Below, piece after piece: positions 45,048 to 54,790 of a stretch of 64,000 nt of DNA (positions are counted from its first letter, which is position 1; each line of letters opens with the position of its first letter). Both the position numbers and the translations under genes were made by a program. The notes under the pieces are model-generated. The model was given only the letters and a program-made list of their open reading frames with translations, was not told the origin of the DNA and ran no database searches. Source of the stretch: Klebsiella planticola ATCC 33531 (GTDB lineage: Bacteria > Pseudomonadota > Gammaproteobacteria > Enterobacterales > Enterobacteriaceae); NCBI RefSeq assembly GCF_000735435.1, contig NZ_JMPP01000028.1:1-64000 (forward strand), given 5' to 3'.

Positions 45048-47572
45048 GTGATTTTTATATAGAATTATCAGAACGAATTTTATCTAGCAATGATTTTAAA
45101 AAATGCTCATTAGAATTGTTTAAATGTTATGCGAACTATTTGGTTGGTGATACTTATAAGTTAGATCGTCTTTTAGTAAAGAAAATGGCAACTGCTTCAC
45201 AAGTTTTTTATAAGACACAAGAAGAAAAGTACCTTAAACAAGGTTCGTCAATACTTTCCATGTTAATTGATACATGCGCTGAGGATTATCCTGAGATTGT
45301 TCCTATTTCAGACTTTCTTTTTTCATCTGTAGGTGATTTCCCTAATGTTAAGTTATTAGAGAATAGATTTCCTCAAATTTCATTCAGACATAATATATTT
45401 ACTGATTCAAGTCAAAGTTATAAGAAAGCACTGAATAATGTTGAGGAGTTAGGTTTGGTACTTACTGATTTTCAACGTAATTTATGGGATGATCTTCAAG
45501 CTGGAGAAGATGTGATTACTGTCGCACCTACTTCTGCAGGTAAGACTCATATTATTCTACATTATTTATTGTCAGAAGTAATTAACAGTGATGGTGCTTT
45601 TGCTGCAATTGTCGTGCCCACGAGAGCTCTAATTACAGAAGTGTCTTCAAAAATATTCGAAATGGCAAAAGAAAGAGGATATGAAAAAGATATAGAAATT
45701 TGTACTATCCCTAAAGATGAAGTTTTTTCTGATCGTACCTTTTTTGTCATGACTCAAGAACGTTTACATGAAATCCTTCTTCGCGGTGATATATATTTTG
45801 ATTTTCTTTTCATTGATGAAGCTCATAATATTTCGGATGAGGGCCGAGGTGTATTACTCCATCTTACCCTTGAACGAATTCTCGAAGATAGCAGCCCTCA
45901 AATTATAATCGGCATGCCTTCTCCTCAATATCAAAATAGTTTTTCAAGCATTTTTAAGGAAGTCAAATTTACTAAAGCAATTACTGCACATTCTCCTGTA
46001 TCTAAATTGATCTTTGAGGTAAGAGCTAAAGGGACTAATTTAGAAATTAGTAAGCGTGGTTCAGATGATAAAATTACATTACCAAAAAAATTTAAAAATA
46101 AAAAACTAGCTGATATTGTGCTAAGGCTTGGTAAAAACGAAAGTAACATAATATATAGAAATCAAACAAATCATTGTGAACATATTGCTGATGAAATAGC
46201 GAAAAGAATTACTGATTATGAGGTTAATGATACTCTAAATGAGGCTTCTGAATATATACAACATTTCATCCATGATGATTTCACTTTAGTAGAAAACATT
46301 AAAAAGGGTGTTGCATTTCATTATAGTCCGCTACCCACTTCTGTTAGAATTCTTATCGAAAATCTTGTTAAAGAAGGCCTCATTAAATTCATATCATGTA
46401 CTAGTACGCTAGCTGAGGGTGTAAATCTTCCAGCAAAGAATCTGTTTATGTTGAATCCTACGTTTAAAAATGGCCTTTATAATAAAACAGTAAGAATTGA
46501 GGATGTAAAAATAAACAATATTACTGGGCGTGCAGGTAGAATGTTGCATCATTTTTCCGGGAATATATTTTTGGTTGAGCCGGACGATTGGACCTTTAAA
46601 GATTATTTTGATGAAGACGATAATAAAAAAGAAGAAAAGATACCAACATATTATAAATTGATTAATGAAAATACAAATGAAGTCCTAAGGACTCTGACTG
46701 GATTTCAACCTGATGATGAAGACCATTCTAAGTTCTATTCTGTAGCTAATAAATTAATTAAGTCATATGGTAATGGAGATCTGGACTCGACATTCTCTTC
46801 ACCAGATATTAAATTAGATGATTATACTATTAATGGATTAAAGCAAGTTATTGAAACGGCATATTTAAATCTTAAAGTTCCTCCTCTTATTTTAGAATCT
46901 AATCCAACAACTGGATATATTCAACAAAATAAGGTTTTTGAGTTTTTAACTAGCGAAATTGACCTTAACGATTGGTCTCTACCATATCCATGGTCTGACG
47001 AATTTTACGATAGAATACTTAAAATCGCATTTAAATTGATTGAGCTTGGTGTGTTTATTCCTAGCGGAAATTACACTGCGGATTATATTTGTTACATTGC
47101 TAAAAAATGGGTTCAAAATAATAGTTTAAAAGATATGATTAATTCTCAAATCGAATGGGATAAGAATAATATAGTAAAGAAAAATAGCAGAGATGATGAA
47201 AAGGAAGTTAAAATTAACAGATCTGTTAAAAACATAATAAACGTAATAAATAATGATATTAGATTCAGACTTTCAAATGCAGTTAAGTGTTATTTTACTT
47301 TGTTTGCTTTGGCAGCGAGAATGAAAAAATCAGATGCTCAAAGTATTAAGTTACATTACTATCTTGAAATTGGCGCCAGCGATGAAAGGATGATGTCTCT
47401 GATAAACTTGGGATTATCCAGAGAAGCATCTAAAGAGATTTCTGATAATACATCTAAATCGCGAATGTATAATGGCATAAGCGATTTGATTCAGTTACTA
47501 AACTCATCGGAAATTAATGGTATACATAGAGTTATCAAAAAAGAGATAGAGCATTTACTCAGCCGTTCTTGA
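45044..47572 (+). CDS. hamB: HamB, superfamily 2 helicase of Hachiman defence
   Basis: 842-residue Ski2-like SF2 helicase. Walker A APTSAGKT at residues 161-168, DEAH at 258-261, motif III-like GMPSP at 290-294, motif V TSTLAEGVNLP at 453-463 and motif VI ITGRAGR at 493-499. The C-terminal ~340 residues should form the regulatory part that binds HamA. All helicase motifs are intact. Coupled to hamA by a 4-bp overlap. Its last 14 bp overlap the end of the convergent gene on the other strand. Confidence 0.9.
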   Translation: MSDFYIELSERILSSNDFKKCSLELFKCYANYLVGDTYKLDRLLVKKMATASQVFYKTQEEKYLKQGSSILSMLIDTCAEDYPEIVPISDFLFSSVGDFPNVKLLENRFPQISFRHNIFTDSSQSYKKALNNVEELGLVLTDFQRNLWDDLQAGEDVITVAPTSAGKTHIILHYLLSEVINSDGAFAAIVVPTRALITEVSSKIFEMAKERGYEKDIEICTIPKDEVFSDRTFFVMTQERLHEILLRGDIYFDFLFIDEAHNISDEGRGVLLHLTLERILEDSSPQIIIGMPSPQYQNSFSSIFKEVKFTKAITAHSPVSKLIFEVRAKGTNLEISKRGSDDKITLPKKFKNKKLADIVLRLGKNESNIIYRNQTNHCEHIADEIAKRITDYEVNDTLNEASEYIQHFIHDDFTLVENIKKGVAFHYSPLPTSVRILIENLVKEGLIKFISCTSTLAEGVNLPAKNLFMLNPTFKNGLYNKTVRIEDVKINNITGRAGRMLHHFSGNIFLVEPDDWTFKDYFDEDDNKKEEKIPTYYKLINENTNEVLRTLTGFQPDDEDHSKFYSVANKLIKSYGNGDLDSTFSSPDIKLDDYTINGLKQVIETAYLNLKVPPLILESNPTTGYIQQNKVFEFLTSEIDLNDWSLPYPWSDEFYDRILKIAFKLIELGVFIPSGNYTADYICYIAKKWVQNNSLKDMINSQIEWDKNNIVKKNSRDDEKEVKINRSVKNIINVINNDIRFRLSNAVKCYFTLFALAARMKKSDAQSIKLHYYLEIGASDERMMSLINLGLSREASKEISDNTSKSRMYNGISDLIQLLNSSEINGIHRVIKKEIEHLLSRS

Positions 47573-48436
47573 AGTTTAAAAGTTCTAATAATGCTTGGTC
47601 AAGAACTCGTGATGCAGATTCTTCATCAATATACTTATTTCGTGTGTTAACTTCAGTTTTGAAGTGAAGAAATGTATCTGAGAAATCTATAGTACTTGCT
47701 TTGCCATCACTATTATTTGCTTTTACTTTTAATGTAGAACAACCGTCATGATCTGATAGAAAATTAATGATTTCAATTACATTATCTTTAGTAAATGAGC
47801 TGCAATTTTCATCATTAAATTCTAAATCAAATGAAAGTTGCATTCCTGGTCCGATATAGGGGCTTGTGCTGAGTTGTTTAAAAAAATGAGGCGCATCATC
47901 TGTTATCTCGCTGAGATAAGATGAGTTCATTTTAAAATGCAAGCTGTTAAATGCTTGGTAATCATTCAACGATATATACCCTTTTGCTTTCGGGATGAGG
48001 TCAATTTTTATTTTTAGTCTTCTGTTTGTATTTAATTGTTCAAGAATGAACTTGCAGACACTCTTTAATGTACCACTAGGCCCGGAAGTGAAACCAAAAA
48101 TAGTCCTGTATGCTGGTAATATATAAATATAATACAGGTCACCAATTATTCCTTGGTTGAGATGGATCCCAGTGATTGAACCATCTTTAGTGGCTTTCGT
48201 TTGCCAAGTGTTCCTCTCACGAACAACAGTAACACCGAAAATCTCATTATCATTTACATAATGGGGAGGGTTTAGTTTAATAAGATGTTTTTTGTCGCGC
48301 GAAGTTATTATCCTCGTGTTTTCTTCCGACTCACACAAGGTAAAATAATTTAAGGCAAGATTTTCATAAAATAAATCGTCACCTTCAATATTATAAAATA
48401 AGACGGTGATATTTTTTTTAATTTATTTGCACTCAT
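47559..48436 (-). CDS. unknown protein convergent with hamB; reading frame broken at an A8 tract
   Basis: The long frame (47559-48338) begins only at a TTG but stays open with sensible protein (ITVLFYNIEGDDLFYENLALNYF) back to about 48410. A good start, the ATG at 48436 behind AGGGGATG, reads MSANKLKK and then leaves the frame at a run of eight A (T8 on the plus strand, 48412-48419). One extra A would join the two parts into about 292 residues. So the gene is frameshifted, expressed by slippage on the A run, or affected by a sequence error. The product is not recognised; no signal peptide or membrane segment. It lies between Hachiman and ArdC, in an AT-rich cargo zone. Confidence 0.65.
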
Positions 48437-48992
48437 TATTACATCCCCTAATATGAAGCAGTAACGTTCTAATTATACTTACACTTCATGTATAAATAAA
48501 CAGTATATTAGCATGAGTGAATCAAAGTGTCTAATTTTTAACAAATTTCAGTTACGGTTTCGCATTCATTCCAGAGTTGGATAAACCAGCCGTAATCAAA
48601 ATGTTATAACTAAAATAGTCGGTGATGAATGCCGGAACGAGACCATTTAAGAACAAACCGCCCCCGGTTAGCAGGATCGTCTCGTCCGGCAGGAAAGAAT
48701 GCTAACACCTACATGAAGTTCCTGTCAGTGCCAGTCCACGACTCAAGACCACCAAATTGACTTTTCACCATTGCGGAGTAAGGGGCGCTACGCTTGACTA
48801 TGCAAGGGCAAGTTTTTTCTCCTGTACGTTTTTCGTTCTCGTATCGGCTTCCGGTTAATCGTTTCCCAACACAACCCGTCCCGCAAGGGTAAATGGCACG
48901 CATGCTGCGCCCTTGCAGGACAGAACGATGCCGGGAAAGCGAACCGTCAGGCGATACGAAGACGAAAATCACACACTGACGGAGAAAAAATC
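48437..48992. other. long leader region upstream of ardC
   Basis: About 550 bp. The left 100 bp are AT-rich like the cargo; from about 48540 the base composition changes to that of the transfer region, so a cargo boundary lies here. The right part holds a hairpin (48883-48916). No gene supported; the ORFs on either strand overlap each other. Confidence 0.5.
48883..48916 (+). promoter_or_regulatory. hairpin upstream of ardC, possible single-strand promoter
   Basis: GCAAGGG (48883-48889) pairs with CCCTTGC (48910-48916), with an inner GCATGC palindrome, about 75 bp before the ardC start. Leading-region genes of conjugative elements are sometimes transcribed from such folded single-stranded DNA on entry; that role here is inference. 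Confidence 0.35.
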
Positions 48993-49937
48993 ATGTCTAT
49001 TTCCCTGCATAACCAGACTACCGCCCCTAACGCCGCAGCGGCGACCAGCGTATCCCCGCTGGACCAGTCAGGCTCCTCAAAAACGAAATTTTCTAAAACC
49101 AGAACGGACATTTATCAGACCGTTACCGACAACATCATTGCAGCACTTGAAAGCGGTGTAAAACCGTGGTCCTGTCCGTGGCAACGCGTATCGGGCATGT
49201 CTGGTCTGCCATCTAATTACGCCACCGGTGTACCCTACAGCGGCATGAATATCATGCTGTTATGGTGCAGCGCATCTAAACAGGGTTTCAGCGATTCTCG
49301 ATGGATGACCTACAAACAGGCACAGGCTGCAGGTAGACAGGTTCGCAAGGGTGAGCATGGAACAACAGCTATTTTCTACACCACCCTTGAAAAGGAAAAC
49401 CACGCCGGAGAAGTTGAACAAATCCCGATGCTGAAAACCTTCACCGTGTTTAACGTTCAGCAAATCGACGGCTTGCCCCTGACGACTGAAACAGTCAGTC
49501 CGGAAGCGACATTTGACCCGTTTCCACAGGCTGAAAATCTGTTGCGGATGAGCGGCGCAAAAATCATTGAGAAAGGACAAAACGCCTTTTTCAGCCCTTC
49601 AACCGATGAAGTCTGGTTACCGGAGCGTCATCTGTTTTCAGATGCAGCTAACTTCTACGCTACCGGCCTGCATGAGCTTGTCCACTGGAGTGGGGGTAAA
49701 AAACGCCTGAACCGTGACATGAAAGGGAAGTTTGGTAGTGCGGATTATGCAGAGGAAGAACTGGTGGCGGAGCTGGGAAGTGCTTTTTTGATGGCGGATT
49801 TGGGGATTGATGGAGAGGTACAACATGAAAGCTATATTGCTTCCTGGCTGAAAGCGCTAAAAAACGACAAGCGCTATATTTTCAAAGCGGCCAGCGCCGC
49901 CTCCAAGGCGCATTCTTATCTGATGGATAAACTCTGA
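48993..49937 (+). CDS. ardC: ArdC family antirestriction protein
   Basis: 314 residues. The N-terminal ArdC domain (DIYQTVTDNIIAALESGVKPWSCPW, about 39-63, then NYATGVPYSGMN) binds single-stranded DNA in family members. The C-terminal half is a zinc metallopeptidase-like domain with HELVH at 227-231 and the downstream glutamates in EEELVAELG (about 255-262). ArdC proteins protect incoming conjugative DNA from restriction in the recipient. It is on the plus strand, separate from the transfer operon, as expected for an early entry gene. Start follows GACGGAG. Confidence 0.9.
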   Translation: MSISLHNQTTAPNAAAATSVSPLDQSGSSKTKFSKTRTDIYQTVTDNIIAALESGVKPWSCPWQRVSGMSGLPSNYATGVPYSGMNIMLLWCSASKQGFSDSRWMTYKQAQAAGRQVRKGEHGTTAIFYTTLEKENHAGEVEQIPMLKTFTVFNVQQIDGLPLTTETVSPEATFDPFPQAENLLRMSGAKIIEKGQNAFFSPSTDEVWLPERHLFSDAANFYATGLHELVHWSGGKKRLNRDMKGKFGSADYAEEELVAELGSAFLMADLGIDGEVQHESYIASWLKALKNDKRYIFKAASAASKAHSYLMDKL

Positions 49938-50419
49938 GGTCGGGAGCTGGACAACAGCAAGCGAATGCGGTTACATGTTTTTACTGGCAACGCTGCAAGG
50001 TGCAGACTGAGGCGGAACACAGCACAGCGAGTAACGAACAGTCTGCGTTTTGCAGTGGAATAAAAAATCACCAGGACTGGCTACGATACCGCAGGCCGGG
50101 TAAGCCCATCATGCTGGCACTTTCCGTGCCCGGTAAACTTGGAAAATCATTTTGTGCTAACTGCAATCTTTTTCTTGTACGTCTATAACTGCCTCTTGCT
50201 CGTTCAGGGTGAACCCCCGAGAATGTCAGAATCGGACATTGCAAACATTCAGGTGTGTTAATCATCGGGGAACAAGTCACATGTTTAGTTGGGTAAGATG
50301 GTTACCTGATTAAGAAAGATCTCACCAACCTACTAAACAATGTTGCTTATGGTAAAGTCGGTGCTAATCTGTTGAGACTGACAGCAGTCCTTCATCTTTA
50401 TTCGGATATCAGAGAATTT
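49938..50419. other. non-coding stretch between ardC and RES gene
   Basis: About 480 bp with no supported gene. AATGTC and GACATT near 50222-50240 form a small hairpin, and TGTTTAGT near 50281 faces ACTAAACA near 50332 as an imperfect inverted repeat before the RES gene; either could be an operator. Confidence 0.4.
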
Positions 50420-51751
50420 ATGAACGAAGAAAAATATATATGTCATAGATGCGTGGGTGAAGAGTATGTAAGGCTAGTTATAAAAAAAACAGGAAATGCC
50501 AACAATGATTGTAATTACTGTGGTAGGAAATTAAAGAGTATTAAATTGGAAGTTCTTGCAGAGATGGTGCACAATGTCTTTATTGAATATTATGAACAGC
50601 CTGATGATGGCGAGTTTTATAATGATAGTGGTGATACTGCAACCTCTATTATTCAAGACGAGCTAATCATTGAAGAAGAACCTGCCGATGATATATTCAA
50701 TGTGATGCAGGACATTTATAACGATTATCACGGCATAGATGTAGTTTATGATGAATGCTTTAATTATGTTCGTGTTAATCGCGTCAATAATTCGCTTGGC
50801 TGGGCGTGGGAGAAAATGGAGCAGTCACTTAAAAGTGAAGCTCGTTATTTCAATAAGCATGTAAAAGAGTTTCTGGATGAGCTTTTTTCAGACATAGAAA
50901 GAATGAGGACAGGTGAAAGCAGGCAGGCAATTAATGATGTTGGCGGCGATGTCATTTTTTACCGGGCTCGGGCATTTGAAAACTACGAGGACGTGCAGGA
51001 AGCACTGGAGCATCCTGAGCGGTATTTTGGTCCACCACCACAAGCGTTGGCACGCTCAGGAAGAATGAATGCACACGGCATTCCAGTATTTTATGGTGCA
51101 ACGTCACCGAGCATTGCTGTGTCGGAAATACGTCCAGTGGTTGGGAATTTCGTGGTGGTCGTACCGTTTCGACCTATCAGAAATTTGAAAATTCTCGATA
51201 TTTCAGCCCTAAACGATCTCTCAAATATCAAAGGTAGTATCTTCGATCCATATGTGACCGGGCATAACGAGAAGGTCTCTTTCATGAGGACGCTTGCCAG
51301 AAAGCTGACTATGCCCGTTTCTGGCAGAAAGCCGGAAGATGAATACCTGATCACACAAGCAGTATCAGAATATCTTGCCTTATCCGATAAATTTAGTCTT
51401 GACGGTATTAGTTTTGAATCCACTCAGCATTCCGGTGATGAGCCCGAGGATATTGGTCACCACAACGTTGTGTTGTTCAGAAAATCATCGAGAATACTGA
51501 ATTCTGAGAGTAACGAAAAATCTTTTCAAGTAGATCTATTTGAAAATGTGGAAGATGATAATTATATTTTTTCACCCGCTATTCATCCAATCAATAAAAA
51601 TAAAACAAGGAGAACATTGTCTTCTTCTTTCAGTATCGATAAACACTTGTGTGCTCTTGAGTTAATGCCTGATGGCATCGTATTTCACAGAGTAAAAGGC
51701 GTTAAGTATTACACAGACTCAATTGATGTAAAATCAGATGGGATGTTATGA
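50420..51751 (+). CDS. RES-domain protein with N-terminal zinc ribbon (NAD-degrading toxin candidate)
   Basis: 443 residues from the ATG at 50420; a frame extension begins at a TTG without support. The N-terminus has a zinc-ribbon-like CxxC pair (Cys8/11 and Cys31/34), followed by a helical region to about 170 that could be the HEPN-like domain often fused to RES. The RES domain starts at FYRAR (180-184), continues with GRMNAHGIPVFYGA (about 214-227) and the conserved SE (about 235-236), and ends near GISFES (329-334). RES toxins are known to break down NAD+. No Xre-type antitoxin gene is adjacent, so control must be internal or by another element gene. Confidence 0.8.
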   Translation: MNEEKYICHRCVGEEYVRLVIKKTGNANNDCNYCGRKLKSIKLEVLAEMVHNVFIEYYEQPDDGEFYNDSGDTATSIIQDELIIEEEPADDIFNVMQDIYNDYHGIDVVYDECFNYVRVNRVNNSLGWAWEKMEQSLKSEARYFNKHVKEFLDELFSDIERMRTGESRQAINDVGGDVIFYRARAFENYEDVQEALEHPERYFGPPPQALARSGRMNAHGIPVFYGATSPSIAVSEIRPVVGNFVVVVPFRPIRNLKILDISALNDLSNIKGSIFDPYVTGHNEKVSFMRTLARKLTMPVSGRKPEDEYLITQAVSEYLALSDKFSLDGISFESTQHSGDEPEDIGHHNVVLFRKSSRILNSESNEKSFQVDLFENVEDDNYIFSPAIHPINKNKTRRTLSSSFSIDKHLCALELMPDGIVFHRVKGVKYYTDSIDVKSDGML

Positions 51752-51926
51752 AAATTCACATCGTATATCTTTATGTATGCTACGTTTACGACCGTCTCTA
51801 GAATTATCGTGACTAGTCAATACTAATCGAGATATAAACCAAAAAATACCAGCATGAAAGGGCTTAAAATTCGGTGAGCCCGCTTTTGCTCATGCAGAAA
51901 GTTAGGCTTGCAACGATTTAACCAGC

Positions 51927-52673
51927 TTATGAATAGTTCTCGAGCTCTATACGCTCCAGTTCGGCAAGTGTATAAATGCGAAAAACGTTTCGGTGACGCG
52001 CTTCCAATTGAATGTGTTGATGGTTGATGATGACATGCCTGATGCTGTCAAACAGCAGTTCAAGCGCACGCTTCTTCTGTGGATCGGGCACAACATAAAA
52101 AACGTAAATCCACTGCTTGCGGGTACGGGCCAGCAGGTGGCTGGCAATAATCGACTGGTAGCGGGCTCGGGTTTTCAGGCGGCGCTCGGTTTCAATGGCA
52201 ATAACGTTACCGTCAGGCAGCGTCAGTAATCCGTCCGGGCGATGTTTTACCTGAAACTGGCTGAGAAAGCTGGCCCGGTCGCCGTTAATCCATCCCGAAG
52301 CGCCTTTCTTCTCCAGAATAAGTCTGGCGGCCTGATTATCAAGATGGTGCTCCAGCGTCCAGCCGGTGATTTTTGATGGTTCAAACCGCGCAGGAAAGAT
52401 TTTATCATCCAAGGTTAACACCACCGCCAGCCCGTCGCTGGTGATCCCCCACAATGAAATCTTAATTGTCCGTGATTCAAGCACATGCTTCTGGATTAAC
52501 CCCATTCGCTCCGTTTTTGCAAGCAGCGAATAAAGCGACTTATGATCCCGGAAACCAAATAACAGCATCAGCGTTTTAAAATCACTGTAGGTTTCTTCTT
52601 TCAGGAAGTTCAGCAGTTGTTTTATTTTTTCTCTGTTGCGTGTCTGGCGCTCTTGATATGTCGAAATCAGCAT
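51927..52673 (-). CDS. mobC: MobC, MOBC-family relaxase (CloDF13-like)
   Basis: 248 residues, the size of CloDF13 MobC, an unusual relaxase related to restriction endonucleases rather than HUH enzymes. A winged-helix-like N-terminus (about 15-80) is followed by a PD-(D/E)xK-like core: Pro146-Asp147 in KHRPDGLL and Glu161-x-Glu163 in AIETERR. It starts 9 bp after the mobB stop, the mobB-mobC order known from CloDF13 and ICEKp elements. It should nick oriT to begin transfer. Confidence 0.85.
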   Translation of the reverse strand: MLISTYQERQTRNREKIKQLLNFLKEETYSDFKTLMLLFGFRDHKSLYSLLAKTERMGLIQKHVLESRTIKISLWGITSDGLAVVLTLDDKIFPARFEPSKITGWTLEHHLDNQAARLILEKKGASGWINGDRASFLSQFQVKHRPDGLLTLPDGNVIAIETERRLKTRARYQSIIASHLLARTRKQWIYVFYVVPDPQKKRALELLFDSIRHVIINHQHIQLEARHRNVFRIYTLAELERIELENYS

Positions 52674-52682
52674 AACCGCTCC

Positions 52683-54542
52683 TTAAAAATCCAGCGGGGA
52701 CAGGTGTTCTCCCTCATCAGGTTGGGGCTCTGCCGGTTTGACTTCGCTTCCGTTGAAGAAAAGATCCGGGTACGTTGTCATTACATCCTGTATGGATGGT
52801 TTATCATCCTCGTCAAAATCCAGTGCGATTTTCACCGGTGCCGCCGATGCGGCAATATCAGGGGAAACCGAGAAGATTTTTAGCTGACGCTTTCTGACCT
52901 TTATCGGTGAAATCAGTGAAGCAGAAGGTAGCGTTTTTGTCGTAAAGATAAAGCTGACAAAATCGGGCAGGTTCAGGATCATATTGCTGTCAATAAAGAA
53001 ACGTTCGGCCTGGCGGATTGTGCGCTCACTGTCGATGGTTTCCGTCAGCATATTATCCGTTTTAGCCTTGCGGAGTTCGTCGTCCACCAGAATCGTGCCT
53101 GACATTCTCGCCACCCATTCCGCTGTATCCGGGTCCATAACCCGGTAAACCAGTTTGAATTTGGCATTTTCAACGACCGCACCGACAACGGCGTCACCTT
53201 TCAAATCTGCCGGGCAGTCTTTTAAATCGGCAATGGACTGGTGATCCATAATAATATGTACGCCTTTATCCCGCGCCGCGCCTAAACCTTCCAGCGCTGG
53301 CCTGGATAAATGGTATTTCAGTTCGGAAAGATAAATAGCAATGGGGCGGGGTACGTCTGTTACACGGTCGCGCCTTTCTGCTAACTGGTACAGGCGAACC
53401 AGCAGCATCCGCTGTGCGGTAATAATTTTGCTGTTTCGCATGGAGCCGATAACATAACAGCAGCCACCTTCATCAAAAGTTTTTTTGAGTGAAAAACCCT
53501 CCGGTGAATTAATGGCATTGAGTAATGCCAGTTCCTCAATCTTCCCAAAGAATGCTTTGATTTTTTCGGCAACTCCCTGAACGTAATCACCGTTATAAAC
53601 ATCACGGATTGTTGCCGATGGATTATCACTGACAAATTGTGCGGCGATACGGGCGGCTTTCCGGTCGTCGATCCGATAAAAGTCAGATTCCTGTCCTTTT
53701 TCCGCCAGGCTGAAACCTGCAACAAACAATTCTTCCATTTCATCAGGTGTGATATCTTCAATCAGATTTAGCTGGTATTGCTGTTTTCGCAGGTCAATTA
53801 AGGCAAAGGGTTTGCCTGCACCCTCGCAGGCTTTGCGGTAAAGATGCGGTGCCCATTCATCGTCTTTGGGGTCCATAACAAAGACACCTTCACCGGCCAG
53901 AATACTTTGGTAAAGCAATATCCCGGCGGCTACCCCTTTACCTGCTCCGGTGGTGCCGATAATATCTGCGTGTTGTTTCTGCCAGTCTTTTAACGGGAGA
54001 TACATTGGTTCATTCTCCCTGTTCATGCCAGTAAAGATACCTTTTTTCAGATCGATATAATCCAGCGGGTTATAATGTAGAGTTTCCGGCAGAAGGGATT
54101 TTACAGTTCGGACATCAGTGCGTAATTCCCGTTCAAGGGCGGTTTTTTTAACAAGGCGTTTCTTTATTTTGTCCAGTTCCGGCGTGAATACCCGGCGAAG
54201 CATAATATGAAAAATAATCCCGGTTACAGTGAAAGCAATCCGTACTGACCAGGCCAGTACCGTATTATCACTGGTGAGTCTGGTCTTATACAGCCACTGG
54301 AAGGTTCCGATAACTATCGGGGCGAGTGTGCCAGAGAGAAAACACAGCAGGGAAAAAGCGATAATCAACCTTTTCCATAACGGGGATTTCTGCCGTTCAT
54401 CGCTTTTCATCGACGTAAAAAACGGCATCGTCAGCCCCGCTAATAACGCCAGTATCAGTTGTTGCTGTTGCACAAAAGCGAGCAGCGCCAGCATCCCGTT
54501 CACTATCGGCGACAGTGAAGCGGTAAGCTTATTTAAAATCAT
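52683..54542 (-). CDS. mobB: MobB, type IV coupling protein
   Basis: VirD4/TraD-type ATPase linking the relaxase-DNA complex to the T4SS. 619 residues from the ATG at 54542, chosen because GGAGG precedes it; the longer frame to 54707 runs into the palindromic region. Membrane segments at about 15-42, 58-85 and 97-115, Walker A GTTGAGKG at 196-203, and Walker B GVFVMDPKDDE. The C-terminal ~60 residues are acidic and Pro-rich. Pairs with mobC, as in CloDF13. Confidence 0.92.
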   Translation of the reverse strand: MILNKLTASLSPIVNGMLALLAFVQQQQLILALLAGLTMPFFTSMKSDERQKSPLWKRLIIAFSLLCFLSGTLAPIVIGTFQWLYKTRLTSDNTVLAWSVRIAFTVTGIIFHIMLRRVFTPELDKIKKRLVKKTALERELRTDVRTVKSLLPETLHYNPLDYIDLKKGIFTGMNRENEPMYLPLKDWQKQHADIIGTTGAGKGVAAGILLYQSILAGEGVFVMDPKDDEWAPHLYRKACEGAGKPFALIDLRKQQYQLNLIEDITPDEMEELFVAGFSLAEKGQESDFYRIDDRKAARIAAQFVSDNPSATIRDVYNGDYVQGVAEKIKAFFGKIEELALLNAINSPEGFSLKKTFDEGGCCYVIGSMRNSKIITAQRMLLVRLYQLAERRDRVTDVPRPIAIYLSELKYHLSRPALEGLGAARDKGVHIIMDHQSIADLKDCPADLKGDAVVGAVVENAKFKLVYRVMDPDTAEWVARMSGTILVDDELRKAKTDNMLTETIDSERTIRQAERFFIDSNMILNLPDFVSFIFTTKTLPSASLISPIKVRKRQLKIFSVSPDIAASAAPVKIALDFDEDDKPSIQDVMTTYPDLFFNGSEVKPAEPQPDEGEHLSPLDF

Positions 54543-54660
54543 CGTGCCTCCTTCGTCAGCTATTCGCCCATGACATCGCCCCATCAGTTCGCCCCATGGT
54601 GTCGGGCGAAAAGGCGGGGCGAACGTATGGGGTAAAGAAGGTGGTCGCTGTGCGGCCATG

Positions 54661-54684
54661 TGCAGGAAAGCATGCTTCCCTGCA
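54661..54684. repeat. 24-bp palindrome upstream of mobB
   Basis: TGCAGGAAAGC and its mirror GCTTCCCTGCA around a central AT form a palindrome with one mismatched pair. It lies about 120 bp upstream of the mobB start; candidate operator for a dimeric regulator or part of oriT. Confidence 0.6.
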
Positions 54685-54790
54685 CGAAACGGTGTGCGCC
54701 AGTACATGCGGGCTGGACGCCCTTATTGCCTGTCACATGGGGGTAATGTCGTGGCTGGACGCCGCGCCAAAACCCCCAGGGTCAAAGGCG

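Noticed and set aside
48709..49161. 82-87 codon ORFs around the ardC leader
   Set aside because: They overlap each other or ardC and look like frame shadows; the ardC start has its own GGAG site.
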